Below are positions 39,358-46,750 of a stretch of 57,600 bases of DNA, one piece after another. Location of the stretch: contig JAGNBF010000022.1 in the NCBI GenBank assembly GCA_018004935.1, positions 1 to 57,600 of the forward strand, given 5' to 3'. Made by a program: the position numbers and the translations under genes. Numbering within the stretch: position 1 is the first letter of the stretch; the number at the start of each line of letters is the position of its first letter. Below the pieces are notes generated by a model. The model saw only the letters and a list, made by a program, of their open reading frames with translations, was not told the origin of the DNA and did not search any database. The DNA is from Chloroflexota bacterium (GTDB taxonomy: Bacteria > Chloroflexota > Anaerolineae > Promineifilales > Promineifilaceae).

Positions 39358-41040
39358 TTAGGAATTGCTGTGACGAGCCAGGCGACGGTAGGCTTTGCCC
39401 CATTGGCGGGACAACCAACCAGCCAGGGGTTCGGGTTCCGGGTGGGGAAGCAGGGGGAACGGTTGGAGGGCGTGAGAAGAGAGGATGGCGTTCGCGGCCG
39501 CGATGCCCGTCACTACCGCCCTCTCCAGATACATGGCCGGAGCCGGGTGGTACACCCAATCACCACAGGCAAACATCCCGGCCCACGGTGTTACCGTTTC
39601 CAGATGTTGTCCTGGTTCGCCCACACTAAACAGGGTATGGGTGGCCTCGTTTCGTTGTAGTTTAATTTTGAGGTTGTACCCACGTAACTCCGGGAAAGCC
39701 CGGTGCAAATCGAGTAACACCCGTGCCAACAAGAGCGCATCTGGTTGGGCCAAAACTTCGGGTGGGCCATAAATATGAACTTCGACGGCACTGCCTCCCG
39801 TTTCCCGCGACCACTCACGAAAACCATCTTGCAACCGATCCAACCAGAAAAAGTTGTCCATAATAAAATCGCCGCTGAAAATCCCCGCCTCACTCACTCC
39901 TTCCGGCTGACGATCAAACCAGGCGCGTATGATGGCGGTGGGGACGCCGGTGGGGAAGTGGAGAGGGGGGAGTACTGAGTGCTGAGTACTGAGGGCTGAG
40001 GGCTGAGGGAAAGGAGACTGAGAGACTGAGAGACTAGAGACTGGAGACTGATAACTGGTTACTGGTAACTGGTCACTGATAACTGTTGACTGTTCACTGT
40101 TGACTGAGTTCCGCTGAGTTCCTACGAGTTCCCACAAGTTCCCCTCCAGCAGTTTTCGCGCCGCCGGTGAGGAAACTGCCAGCACCACCTGGTGCGTTTC
40201 CAATGTTTGCCGACGGCCGTCTTCATCAACCGTCACCCACCAGCCAGCCCCATCCGGCATGGGCATTAGCTTGACCACCTGCGCCCCTTGCCAGATTTCT
40301 GCCCCTGCTTGCCGCACCGTCGCCGCCAGGGGTTCAATGATGGCCGTGCCAGCGCTGGCGGGCAGGTAATCAAAGGCCCAGGCGTCGCGGCGCATAACGG
40401 TGTAGAAGCGGAGAAAGGCGATAAATCCGGCGGCGGGTACGTCTTCGGGGTGGGCGGCCAGGGCATTGCGGGCTAACCCGGCGAACAGGCCACGCAACGT
40501 GGGCGACCAACCTTTGGTGAAATCGGCCAGGGAGAGGTGAGCCAGGGCTTTTTGTTCGGCCAGGGGGTCGAGGGCCATGGCGGAGAAGAGGCCACCCAAC
40601 ACGCGGAACATGGAGGCGATGTCGCGCAGGTTGATCATGGCGAGGAACCGCGGCCGCGCCAAGAGCGACATGTAGTGAAAGGGAGCGGGCCACCAACTGG
40701 AGCGAATCGCCCGACCGATGTTGGCTTTGCGTACCCGCCTTCCCTGCCCAAAAATCCAGGTTTCATCCTGGGCAGGCACATAGGCCGGAGCAATCCCCCA
40801 CCGGGAAAGCATCCCTCTCAGGTTGACGTAGGGAGACCAAAGGCCATGAACACCATGTTCACCGGGGAAAAACCAGGTGCGGCCGCGGTGTTCCAACTCT
40901 ACTTCTGGTTCATCGCGCAACCGGCCCCCTAGCCAGACGGGATCGGCTTCAATGACCAGCGGCCGCAGGCCCCGCTCCGCCAGATGCACTGCACACGTCA
41001 ACCCCGATATCCCTCCACCAATGATAATGACCTGCTCCAT
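39358..41040 (-). CDS. FAD-dependent oxidoreductase (phytoene-desaturase / amine-oxidase superfamily)
   Basis: 560 residues. The N-terminal dinucleotide-binding motif VIIIGGGISGLTCAVHLAERG (residues 4-24) is followed by the second FAD motif LGGRLRDE, both typical of flavin amine oxidases, phytoene desaturases and hydroxysqualene dehydroxylase-like enzymes. The C-terminus has the FAD-closing motif GMFACGDWVYHPAPAMYLERAVVTG. The substrate is unclear; no carotenoid or hopanoid genes are close. Residues about 303-358 are a low-complexity insert encoded by the heptanucleotide repeat also present in the helicase gene. A GTG at 41046 opens the frame, but the ATG at 41040, with GAGGTG just upstream, is preferred. 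Confidence 0.82.
   Translation of the reverse strand: MEQVIIIGGGISGLTCAVHLAERGLRPLVIEADPVWLGGRLRDEPEVELEHRGRTWFFPGEHGVHGLWSPYVNLRGMLSRWGIAPAYVPAQDETWIFGQGRRVRKANIGRAIRSSWWPAPFHYMSLLARPRFLAMINLRDIASMFRVLGGLFSAMALDPLAEQKALAHLSLADFTKGWSPTLRGLFAGLARNALAAHPEDVPAAGFIAFLRFYTVMRRDAWAFDYLPASAGTAIIEPLAATVRQAGAEIWQGAQVVKLMPMPDGAGWWVTVDEDGRRQTLETHQVVLAVSSPAARKLLEGNLWELVGTQRNSVNSEQSTVISDQLPVTSYQSPVSSLSVSQSPFPQPSALSTQHSVLPPLHFPTGVPTAIIRAWFDRQPEGVSEAGIFSGDFIMDNFFWLDRLQDGFREWSRETGGSAVEVHIYGPPEVLAQPDALLLARVLLDLHRAFPELRGYNLKIKLQRNEATHTLFSVGEPGQHLETVTPWAGMFACGDWVYHPAPAMYLERAVVTGIAAANAILSSHALQPFPLLPHPEPEPLAGWLSRQWGKAYRRLARHSNS
39968..40145 (-). repeat. In-frame degenerate heptanucleotide repeat inside the FAD oxidoreductase gene
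   Basis: Minus-strand TCAACAG, TGAACAG, TTATCAG, TGACCAG, TTACCAG 7-mers continue into TCAGTCTC and CCTCAG repeats. The peptide is NSVNSEQSTVISDQLPVTSY and onward. It is preceded by GGAACTCGTAGGAACTCAG, like GGAACTCGTGCAAAACTCAG at the helicase insertion, so the repeat unit or its target includes GGAACTCGT. Confidence 0.9.
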
Positions 41041-41130
41041 ACCCACCTCTGAATCATTGCTTTGTCTAGTGCCCGCCTCTATAATGCAACAAACGGCAAC
41101 AAATGGCGAATAGAAGCTACAGGCGTAACC

Positions 41131-41655
41131 ATGAGCAAATTATCGCAGATTCAAATGCTTGTTCGTAATGGGTTATACTATCTTACGGAACACGCAGACG
41201 AGGAAGCGATGGTAGATGAGTTTGACATTTACGATGTAGAAAATGGTATTCTGACTGGCAAAGCAAGAAAGAGTTGGCCTGAAACTGGCAAGATTGAAAT
41301 TGTCGGGCAAGCCACTGACGGACGACCTATTGGTGTAGTTTGTCGTTTAACACTGACAGGAAAAGTAAGGGTGATAACCGTTTATGAGACATCTCCTGAG
41401 GAACAAGCAGAAAGTGGCGGCTTTTGGGCAGGTGAAACCTGTGAATACTGTGGTGGAACCATCGTTGAAAAACGCGTGACCTTACACCGTAAAGTAAAAG
41501 GCAACTATATTTTGTTAGAAAATGTTCCCGCTGGTGTTTGTACTGAGTGCGGAACACGGTATTTCAGTGCCAATGTGTTGAAAACGATTGAGGAAAGTGT
41601 TCGCGGCCGCAAACCCGCCCAACGGGAAGAGTTGGTTCCAGTTTATGCTCTCTAG
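41131..41655 (+). CDS. Fused DUF4258 domain plus YgiT/MqsA-type zinc-finger protein (toxin-antitoxin-like)
   Basis: 174 residues. Residues 1-85 match DUF4258, a small RelE-like or toxin-like fold often paired with an antitoxin: LVRNGLYYLTEHADEEAMVDEFDIYDVENGIL and RPIGVVCRLTLTGKVRVITVYE. Residues about 105-174 match the YgiT/MqsA-type zinc-finger region: CEYCGG...VCTECGTRYFSANVLKTIEE with two CxxC pairs. These are normally two adjacent genes; here they form one continuous frame, without a stop or frameshift. The ATG at 41131 is preferred over 41062 because it starts at the domain, though its Shine-Dalgarno is weak. A GCGGCCGC copy encodes GRK near the end. A terminator follows. Confidence 0.8.
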   Translation: MSKLSQIQMLVRNGLYYLTEHADEEAMVDEFDIYDVENGILTGKARKSWPETGKIEIVGQATDGRPIGVVCRLTLTGKVRVITVYETSPEEQAESGGFWAGETCEYCGGTIVEKRVTLHRKVKGNYILLENVPAGVCTECGTRYFSANVLKTIEESVRGRKPAQREELVPVYAL

Positions 41656-41680
41656 TCAATTCTACCCTGGCAAGATCGCA

Positions 41681-41722
41681 CATCCCGATAGAATGAGTCT
41701 GATTCTGTCGGGATGTTTCATT
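41681..41722 (+). terminator. Rho-independent terminator after the DUF4258 fusion gene
   Basis: Stem CATCCCGATAGAAT / ATTCTGTCGGGATG (14 bp with one wobble), 7-base loop, followed by TTTCATTTC, 26 bp after the stop codon. Confidence 0.75.
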
Positions 41723-41757
41723 TCTGGCTAACAGTAAGAATAACGAGGTGAAAAAGT

Positions 41758-42519
41758 ATGCTACGTTTTGACAACAAGATTGTATTGGTGACAGGTGCTT
41801 CACGCGGCATTGGCAAGGAGATTGCCCGGTTGTTTGCCGAACGCGGGGCGCGAGTGGCGGTGCATTACCATACAAACCTCGCGGCCGCGAACCAGACCCT
41901 CGCCTCTCTCCCCGGTGGGCCACACCTGACCGTCCAGGCGGACATCGGCAACGCTGGGGATGTGGAGCGGCTGGTCAACACGGTGGTACAGGAAATGGGC
42001 GGATTGGACATCCTCATCAACAATGCCGCCATTTACGAGGATCACCCGCTGGCTGAGGTGTCGTATGAAGAGTGGCAGGCAAGTTGGAGCCGGGTGATTG
42101 GGGCCAATCTGATCGGGACGGCCAATGTGATGTATTGTGCGGCGAAGGTGATGATGGAAAGGGGCCGCGGCCGCATCGTCAACGTCTCTTCTCGTGGGGC
42201 TTTTCGTGGCGAACCCACCGGGCCAGCCTACGGGGCCAGTAAAGCCGGGTTGAACGCCCTGGGCCAATCCCTGGCGAAATACCTGGCTCCCTACAACGTC
42301 TACGTGATGACGATTGCCCCCGGTTTTGTCCTCACCGACATGGCCGCCGATCATTTGGAAGGGGCACAAGGGGATGCCATCCGCAGTCAGAGTCCGCTGA
42401 ACCGGATCGCTACCGTCGAAGAAGTTGCCTACCCTGTCCTGTTCCTGGCCTCAGAAGGGGCCGAATGGCTCACCGGCTGTATCCTGGACGCCAACGGCGC
42501 ATCCTATCTACGAAGTTGA
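41758..42519 (+). CDS. Short-chain dehydrogenase/reductase (3-oxoacyl-ACP-reductase-like)
   Basis: 253 residues. The NAD(P)-binding motif TGASRGIGKEIARLFAERGA is at residues 12-31, NNAA near 89, the catalytic Ser in VNVSSRGAF near 145, and YGASKAGLNALGQSLA with the Tyr-Lys pair near 160-164. An Arg after the first strand region (ARVAVHYHT) favours NADPH. This is the pattern of FabG-like oxidoreductases, but many SDRs share it and the substrate cannot be told. CGAGGTG precedes the ATG by 7 bases. Two GCGGCCGC copies lie inside. It is likely monocistronic after the terminator. Confidence 0.9.
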   Translation: MLRFDNKIVLVTGASRGIGKEIARLFAERGARVAVHYHTNLAAANQTLASLPGGPHLTVQADIGNAGDVERLVNTVVQEMGGLDILINNAAIYEDHPLAEVSYEEWQASWSRVIGANLIGTANVMYCAAKVMMERGRGRIVNVSSRGAFRGEPTGPAYGASKAGLNALGQSLAKYLAPYNVYVMTIAPGFVLTDMAADHLEGAQGDAIRSQSPLNRIATVEEVAYPVLFLASEGAEWLTGCILDANGASYLRS

Positions 42520-42538
42520 GAATCTCGGCTTCCCACAG

Positions 42539-42657
42539 GGCGTGGTTCAAAAGTCGGCAAACGGTGCTTAACACTTTGTAGGGCGATTTGGTAAATCGCC
42601 CACGAGACGATTTACCAAATCGTCCTACAAATTTGTAAAGCTGACCTGAACCATGCC
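42539..42657. mobile_element. 119-bp MITE-like element, inverse copy
   Basis: Same length and about 95% identity (by eye) to 38656-38774 after reverse complementation, ends GGCGTGGTTCA / TGAACCATGCC. Flanking octamers (TCCCACAG and GAAATCCC) do not match, so the duplication is lost or one side has rearranged. It starts 20 bp after the SDR stop codon. Confidence 0.85.
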
Positions 42658-42976
42658 GAAATCCCCGTTAATCCCCAAAATCTGCGGAGCATTTTCCTGC
42701 TAACTGTACAAGAAGTTGACTCGTAAGGTATTAATGTTAAAGCGTGTGGCGATCCTAAAAGAAGGAACTTACAAAGCTATTTTGACAGCCATCACAGCCT
42801 CTTTGCAGAAAAACATGCCCAAGTAACAATACAATAGGTCGCGGCCGCAACCCACCCCTCTCCTCTAGCCCACTCCACAACGCACTGCGTCAAGGGCAAT
42901 TGTGCCAAAAAGCACAAATGCGTTTTCAGGCAGTTTACCTGTTGCTCCCTTCCCCAACGATGCCCATACTGTAAAT

Positions 42977-43090
42977 ATAGATGTTCAGAAAATCATTTGG
43001 GGTTTTTGTTGGTAGTAACGGCTTTAGCCGTCCAGCGTGGGACCGCTAAAGCGGTTACTACGAACCCAAAATCTTTTTCTTGAAAGCTAT
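42977..43090. mobile_element. ATAG..TTAAGA-ended element with exchanged core, copy C
   Basis: The ends ATAGATGTTCAGAAAATCAT and CAAAATCTTTTTCTTGAAAG-CTAT match the 109-bp elements at 1868 and 16387. The core is instead the palindrome GTAGTAACGGCTTTAGCCG...CGCTAAAGCGGTTACTAC. Confidence 0.65.
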
Positions 43091-43207
43091 AGCTCACTGG
43101 GCATGATCCAAATTTTAACCAACCATCAACACAGTTCTAACCCAGTGATGCCAAAATGATGTCTGGTTTAATGCCTGATTCGTGAACGTGCAAGGCAGAG
43201 TTATACC

Positions 43208-43276
43208 CGACGCGGCGACTAAGCGAAGGGGCGACAGGGCGGAAAAACCTCAGATTATGCCCGTTGCCAGTATAAA
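43208..43276. repeat. GGGCATAATCTGA-family repeat, near-complete copy
   Basis: GACGCGGCGACTAAGCGAAG..GCGACAGGGCGGAAAAACC, then CAGATTATGCCCGTTGCCAG-TATAA. It extends the open frame of the downstream gene to 43182 but is not coding. Confidence 0.75.
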
Positions 43277-43301
43277 ACCAACCATCAGGGGAGAATGCTT
43301 T

Positions 43302-44234
43302 ATGAATATGACCAACTTTGGCTCGGCGGTAGAGGATTTTCATCGTGCCCGCCGCCAGGTCGCTCTGGAAAAAATATTAGGCTATTTCACCAGTGAGTCG
43401 CTGGACTTGCTGTCTTATGAGGAAGTGCGTCGCCATTTGCGCCCCAGTGGGCAGATTGAGCGAGGGTTACAAGAAATCCCGTTGGTGGCGATTGTGGGCA
43501 GTGTAGGGCGGTATCGGGATTTTACCCGCACCTTTTTACCGCGCCACGATGCCGATGCCATGCGCTGGGCACAGGTGAAAGTGGCTCATCTGACTCAGGG
43601 GGTTCCACCCATCACCGTCTACCAGATTGGCGGCGTGTACTTTGTGCAAGATGGCAATCATCGCGTCTCAGTGGCCCGGCAGATGGGCAACAACACCATC
43701 GAAGCGTATGTGACGGAGCTGAAAACGGCGGTTCCGTTGGGGCCGGACGTGCAACCGGATGATTTGATTCTGAAGGCGGAATATGCCGATTTTCTGGCTA
43801 CAACCCGGTTGGATGTCTCGCGGCCGCAGGCCGACCTCAGCCTCACCTCTCCGGGCCGTTACCCCCTCATCCTGGAACACATCGCCGTCCATCGCTATTT
43901 CATGGGGTTGGAGCAACAGCGCGACATCACTTACGAAGAAGCGGTTAGCCATTGGTACGATTTCGTCTACCTGCCCGTCGTGCAATTGATGGAAGAGTAT
44001 GGCTTGCTTCAGGATTTCCCGGCCCGCACCGAGGCCGACTTATACGTCTGGCTGGCACAACATCGGGCCGAGATTGAGGCGGAATGGGATGAAATTGTGC
44101 AACCGGATATGGCCGTGGCGCATCTGGCGGCCCAATTGGTGCAGGAGAAACCCTCAGCCCCGCGTTTTGTCCGTGCCTTGTTGCAGGCGATGAATAAAGT
44201 GGAGTCCAGTCTGCGGCCGCAACGCCCAGAGTAG
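43302..44234 (+). CDS. ParB-like domain protein
   Basis: 310 residues. The segment EIPLVAIVGSVGRYRDFTRTFLPRH and then ITVYQIGGVYFVQDGNHRVSVARQMG is the fingerprint of ParB/Srx-like nuclease-fold proteins (the GNHR motif replaces the GxxR/H of sulfiredoxin and ParB). The rest is helical, and the family is usually annotated only as a regulator or unknown. Cytoplasmic, no membrane segment. The ATG at 43302 follows GGGGAG; the upstream open frame (from 43182) is repeat-derived. It is a single gene with repeats on both sides. Confidence 0.72.
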   Translation: MNMTNFGSAVEDFHRARRQVALEKILGYFTSESLDLLSYEEVRRHLRPSGQIERGLQEIPLVAIVGSVGRYRDFTRTFLPRHDADAMRWAQVKVAHLTQGVPPITVYQIGGVYFVQDGNHRVSVARQMGNNTIEAYVTELKTAVPLGPDVQPDDLILKAEYADFLATTRLDVSRPQADLSLTSPGRYPLILEHIAVHRYFMGLEQQRDITYEEAVSHWYDFVYLPVVQLMEEYGLLQDFPARTEADLYVWLAQHRAEIEAEWDEIVQPDMAVAHLAAQLVQEKPSAPRFVRALLQAMNKVESSLRPQRPE

Positions 44235-44241
44235 AAAATAA

Positions 44242-44336
44242 GGCATGGTTGCGATCAGCTTTACAAATTTGTAGGACGATTTTGTAAATCGCCCTACAAA
44301 CTGTTAAGCACCATTTGCCGACTTTTGAACCACGCC
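44242..44336. mobile_element. 95-bp MITE-like element (119-bp family, internal deletion), exact 8-bp target duplication
   Basis: Ends GGCATGGTTGC / GAACCACGCC, with one arm of the core palindrome missing. GAAAATAA is found directly on both sides (44234-44241 and 44337-44344). The left duplication overlaps the stop codon region of the ParB-like gene. Confidence 0.9.
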
Positions 44337-44340
44337 GAAA

Positions 44341-44441
44341 ATAATCAATCGTTGAATTTGTGAATGGTTGAATGCTTAATGAAGCGTGCACCCAACTCAT
44401 TAACCATTCAACAATTCAACAGTTCAACCATTAATTATTCA
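44341..44441. repeat. Palindromic repeat with AATAATCAAT / ATTAATTATT ends, copy 2
   Basis: The imperfect inverted ends are AATAATCAATCGTTGAA and AATAATTAATGGTTGAA (15 of 17). Internal TTAATGAAGCG is shared with 15454-15536. Confidence 0.65.
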
Positions 44442-44538
44442 ATCTGGTTGTGGCACACTCATGGTAAGTTGGGGATAATTACGCACAAATGTTCGTGATT
44501 ATCCCCGGATTCGGCCCAATTGCGGCCAGGAGAAAACC

Positions 44539-44955
44539 ATGAGTGAGCTTAAGACCAAAGTGAACGATGCCAGCGTCCTGGAATTCCTACATAATGTCCC
44601 CGACGAAAAGAAGCGGCAAGATAGTTTAGCCCTCTTAGCATTCATGGAAGAAGTCACCGGATACGAAGCCAAAATGTGGGGACCCAGCATCGTCGGTTTT
44701 GGGCAATACCATTACAAATATGCCAGCGGCCGCGAAGGCGATATGCCGCTCACCGGTTTTTCCCCCCGCAAACAAGCCCTCACCCTCTACATCACCTCTG
44801 GCTTCGACCAATACGAGGAACTCCTGGCCTCATTGGGCAAACATTCCACCGGTAAAGCCTGCCTTTACATCAAACGCCTCGCCGATGTAAACCTGGCAAC
44901 CCTACGCAAACTGGTACAACAATCGGTAGAACACACACGCAAAACGAACCAATAA
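44539..44955 (+). CDS. DUF1801-family protein
   Basis: 138 residues. Matches DUF1801: FLHNVPDEKKRQDSLALLAFMEEVTG near residues 15-40, WGPSIVGFGQYHYKYASGREG near 48-68, FSPRKQALTLYIT, LGKHSTGKACLYIKRLADVN and a final helix. This YdhG/DUF1801 type fold is small, cytosolic and of unknown function; some members are described as iron-chaperone-like. A GGAG lies 8 bases before the ATG. Monocistronic in a repeat-rich area. Confidence 0.88.
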   Translation: MSELKTKVNDASVLEFLHNVPDEKKRQDSLALLAFMEEVTGYEAKMWGPSIVGFGQYHYKYASGREGDMPLTGFSPRKQALTLYITSGFDQYEELLASLGKHSTGKACLYIKRLADVNLATLRKLVQQSVEHTRKTNQ

Positions 44956-45413
44956 TGCAAGGGCTGAACTTGTCGAACAGCAATTCTCAATTTGAACGGT
45001 AAGCATTCCGTTAATCCACTTGTCAAAGGCAACACGAGGCTTCGACAGGTTCAGCCCTCGAGAGCTTTAGTCGTTACAAATTTCTGCATAATGATCTAGC
45101 AGATTGTCGGAAAACCCTTCCTTTTTCCTCTCCCATGTTAAACCCCAATAACGGTTACGTGTTAAAATACCGGCAAAAGGTATAAGGTGTTATCTCGTAA
45201 CTACTAAGCCGTTGCCTGAACTTATCGCAGGCAATAGGAGGCTTCGACAAGCTCAGCCCTCGAGAGCCTTGTAGTTACGTTATCTATGGACTATCTTCCG
45301 TTGATACTCTATAAATTTACGCCAACTACACACCCCGTGGAATCCTGAAAACGCCTACTTTTTCTACGTTCCTACTCTTTATCCCTTTCCCACTTGACAT
45401 GGAGAAGACAACG
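44956..45413. other. 458-bp intergenic region with two GAGCTTGTCGAAG-type repeats
   Basis: 44957-45080 holds a degraded copy (GGGCTGAACTTGTCGAAC, GGCTTCGACAGGTTCAGCCC, AGTCGTTAC). 45197-45278 is a complete element, listed separately. The remainder before fbp has no visible promoter that I would trust. Confidence 0.6.
45197..45278. mobile_element. 82-bp element with GTAACTAC ends, near-exact 8-bp target duplication
   Basis: Perfect ends GTAACTAC / GTAGTTAC. Flanks GTTATCTC (45189-45196) and GTTATCTA (45279-45286) match 7 of 8. The core holds the TTGCCTGAACTTATCGCAGG and GGCTTCGACAAGCTCAGCCC blocks. Confidence 0.8.
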
Positions 45414-46436
45414 ATGGCCAGTGACATAATCTACACGATTGAACGTTTTATTCTTGACAACCAACCTGACTACGCCAGAGGTGATTTCACCAACTTGCTC
45501 TACGATATTGCGCTGGCGGCCAAAATAATCTCCCATCATACCAATCGTGCCGGACTGGCGAATATTCTGGGTAAAGCAGGCACGAGCAATATTCAAGGTG
45601 AAGAACAACAGAAATTAGATGTGTATGCTGATAATGTATTATTTCGGCTGAATGATCACACTGGACGGTTGTGTGTGATGGCGTCAGAAGAAAACGAAGA
45701 CATCATACCTATTCCTTCACAGTTCCGTAAAGGGCCTTATGTGCTGGTCTATGATCCATTAGATGGATCATCTAATATTGATGTGAATGTGAGTATTGGC
45801 ACGATTTTTGGTATATACCGAACTGTAAATTGGGAATATCGCGGCCGCGTTGAAGATTGTTTACAACCCGCCCGCAATCTCCTGGCCGCGGGCTACATTC
45901 TCTACGGAGCCAGCACCATGCTCGTCTACAGCACCGGTAACGGCGTACATGGCTTCACCCTGGACCCCGGCATTGGCGAATTCATCCTCTCCCATCCCAA
46001 CCTGCGTTTACCTGAACCACCCCAATATTACAGCATCAACCAGGCTTATTACCCTCGTTGGTCCCCCGGCGTCCAGAAATATATCAAATGGCTACAAGGG
46101 GAATTAGATGTCAAACCGGATAAATCACTTTCCGGGCGGTACATTGGCTCCCTGGTGGCCGATTTTCACCGTAACCTGCTCCGGGGTGGCGTTTTCTGTT
46201 ATCCCGCAGAAGACAACCAACCTAGCGGTAAAATGCGCCTACTCTATGAGGCAGGGCCACTGGCCTATCTCATCAATCAGGCAGGCGGTTACGCCTCCGA
46301 TGGATATCGTTCCGTGCTAGATATAGAACCGACACGGCTACACCAAAGAGTGCCTCTATTTATTGGTAATCGGTCATTGGTGTTACAGGCGGAGCGTTTT
46401 ATGTTAGAAGAGAAGGAACAGCAAAAAGAGGTCTAA
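45414..46436 (+). CDS. fbp: Fructose-1,6-bisphosphatase class I
   Basis: 340 residues. Hydrolyses fructose-1,6-bisphosphate to fructose-6-phosphate in gluconeogenesis or the Calvin cycle; cytosolic, Mg-dependent. Metal-site motifs: the EEN of [10 protein letters not shown] near residue 92 and the signature [20 protein letters not shown] near 113-132. The C-terminal signature [21 protein letters not shown] is near 274-294. The frame also has an ATG at 45399, but the GGAG at 45401-45404 serves the ATG at 45414 (9-base spacing), giving [12 protein letters not shown]. It lies 135 bp downstream of a mobile element. There is no adjacent sugar-phosphate gene. Confidence 0.95.
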   Translation: MASDIIYTIERFILDNQPDYARGDFTNLLYDIALAAKIISHHTNRAGLANILGKAGTSNIQGEEQQKLDVYADNVLFRLNDHTGRLCVMASEENEDIIPIPSQFRKGPYVLVYDPLDGSSNIDVNVSIGTIFGIYRTVNWEYRGRVEDCLQPARNLLAAGYILYGASTMLVYSTGNGVHGFTLDPGIGEFILSHPNLRLPEPPQYYSINQAYYPRWSPGVQKYIKWLQGELDVKPDKSLSGRYIGSLVADFHRNLLRGGVFCYPAEDNQPSGKMRLLYEAGPLAYLINQAGGYASDGYRSVLDIEPTRLHQRVPLFIGNRSLVLQAERFMLEEKEQQKEV

Positions 46437-46491
46437 ACGACAACATAGAATCCGTAGCCACCCCCACCCCTAGAACTTTCTTCGGCGCGGT

Positions 46492-46634
46492 TTAGACCTG
46501 ACAGGTGAGTCTACTGCAAAAAGCCCGGTTTCTGACTAATCTAACCGTCGCTCCCAGAGAGAAAGAAACCGGGCTTTTAACTGTTTTGACCTTTTTTCAG
46601 TGGAGTCACAGGTTTTCGGAAACCTGTCAGGTCT
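46492..46634. repeat. GACCTGACAGG-family palindrome interrupted by the 103-bp element
   Basis: The left half TTAGACCTGACAGG (to 46505) and right half CAGGTTTTCGGAAACCTGTC-AGGTCT (46609-46634) rejoin exactly into the intact sequence seen at 2990 if the insert and one CAGG are removed. Confidence 0.9.
46506..46608. mobile_element. 103-bp MITE-like element, 4-bp target duplication, copy 2 (nested)
   Basis: Ends TGAGTCTACTG / CAGTGGAGTCA. Flanked by CAGG on both sides (46502-46505, 46609-46612); one extra A on each side allows reading it as a 5-bp ACAGG duplication. Inverse orientation to 28091-28193. Confidence 0.9.
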
Positions 46635-46750
46635 TGATGGAACTTAATCTTTTACAGGCCCTTAGCAATTTGGCTATCGGTGTGTACACAAGAAACCAAA
46701 TCGCCTGACGATTAAAAGTTTGACGTTTACGACAGCCTACTAGAGGAACT

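Larger units (their letters stand above)
42520..43301. other. 782-bp intergenic region with repeats and one intergenic GCGGCCGC
   Basis: Holds a 119-bp element (42539-42657), a segment AACTGTACAAGAAGTTGACT (42704-) that also occurs inverted near 36540, a possible 30-codon frame at 42734-42826 of doubtful status, a GCGGCCGC at 42841 outside any gene, a repeat with exchanged core (42977-43090) and a GGGCATAATCTGA-family copy (43208-43276). Confidence 0.6.
46437..46750. other. 314-bp convergent intergenic region with nested repeats
   Basis: Contains the GACCTGACAGG palindrome split by the 103-bp element (46492-46634), and 110 bp of unremarkable sequence up to the kinase stop codon. Confidence 0.65.

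Noticed and set aside
42734-42826. 30-codon frame MLKRVAILKEGTYKAILTAI...
   Set aside because: Coding-like but too short, without a ribosome-binding site or recognisable homology; perhaps a gene fragment.
43182-43301. N-terminal extension of the ParB-like frame (40 codons)
   Set aside because: Overlaps the repeat at 43208-43276; the ATG at 43302 has a good ribosome-binding site.
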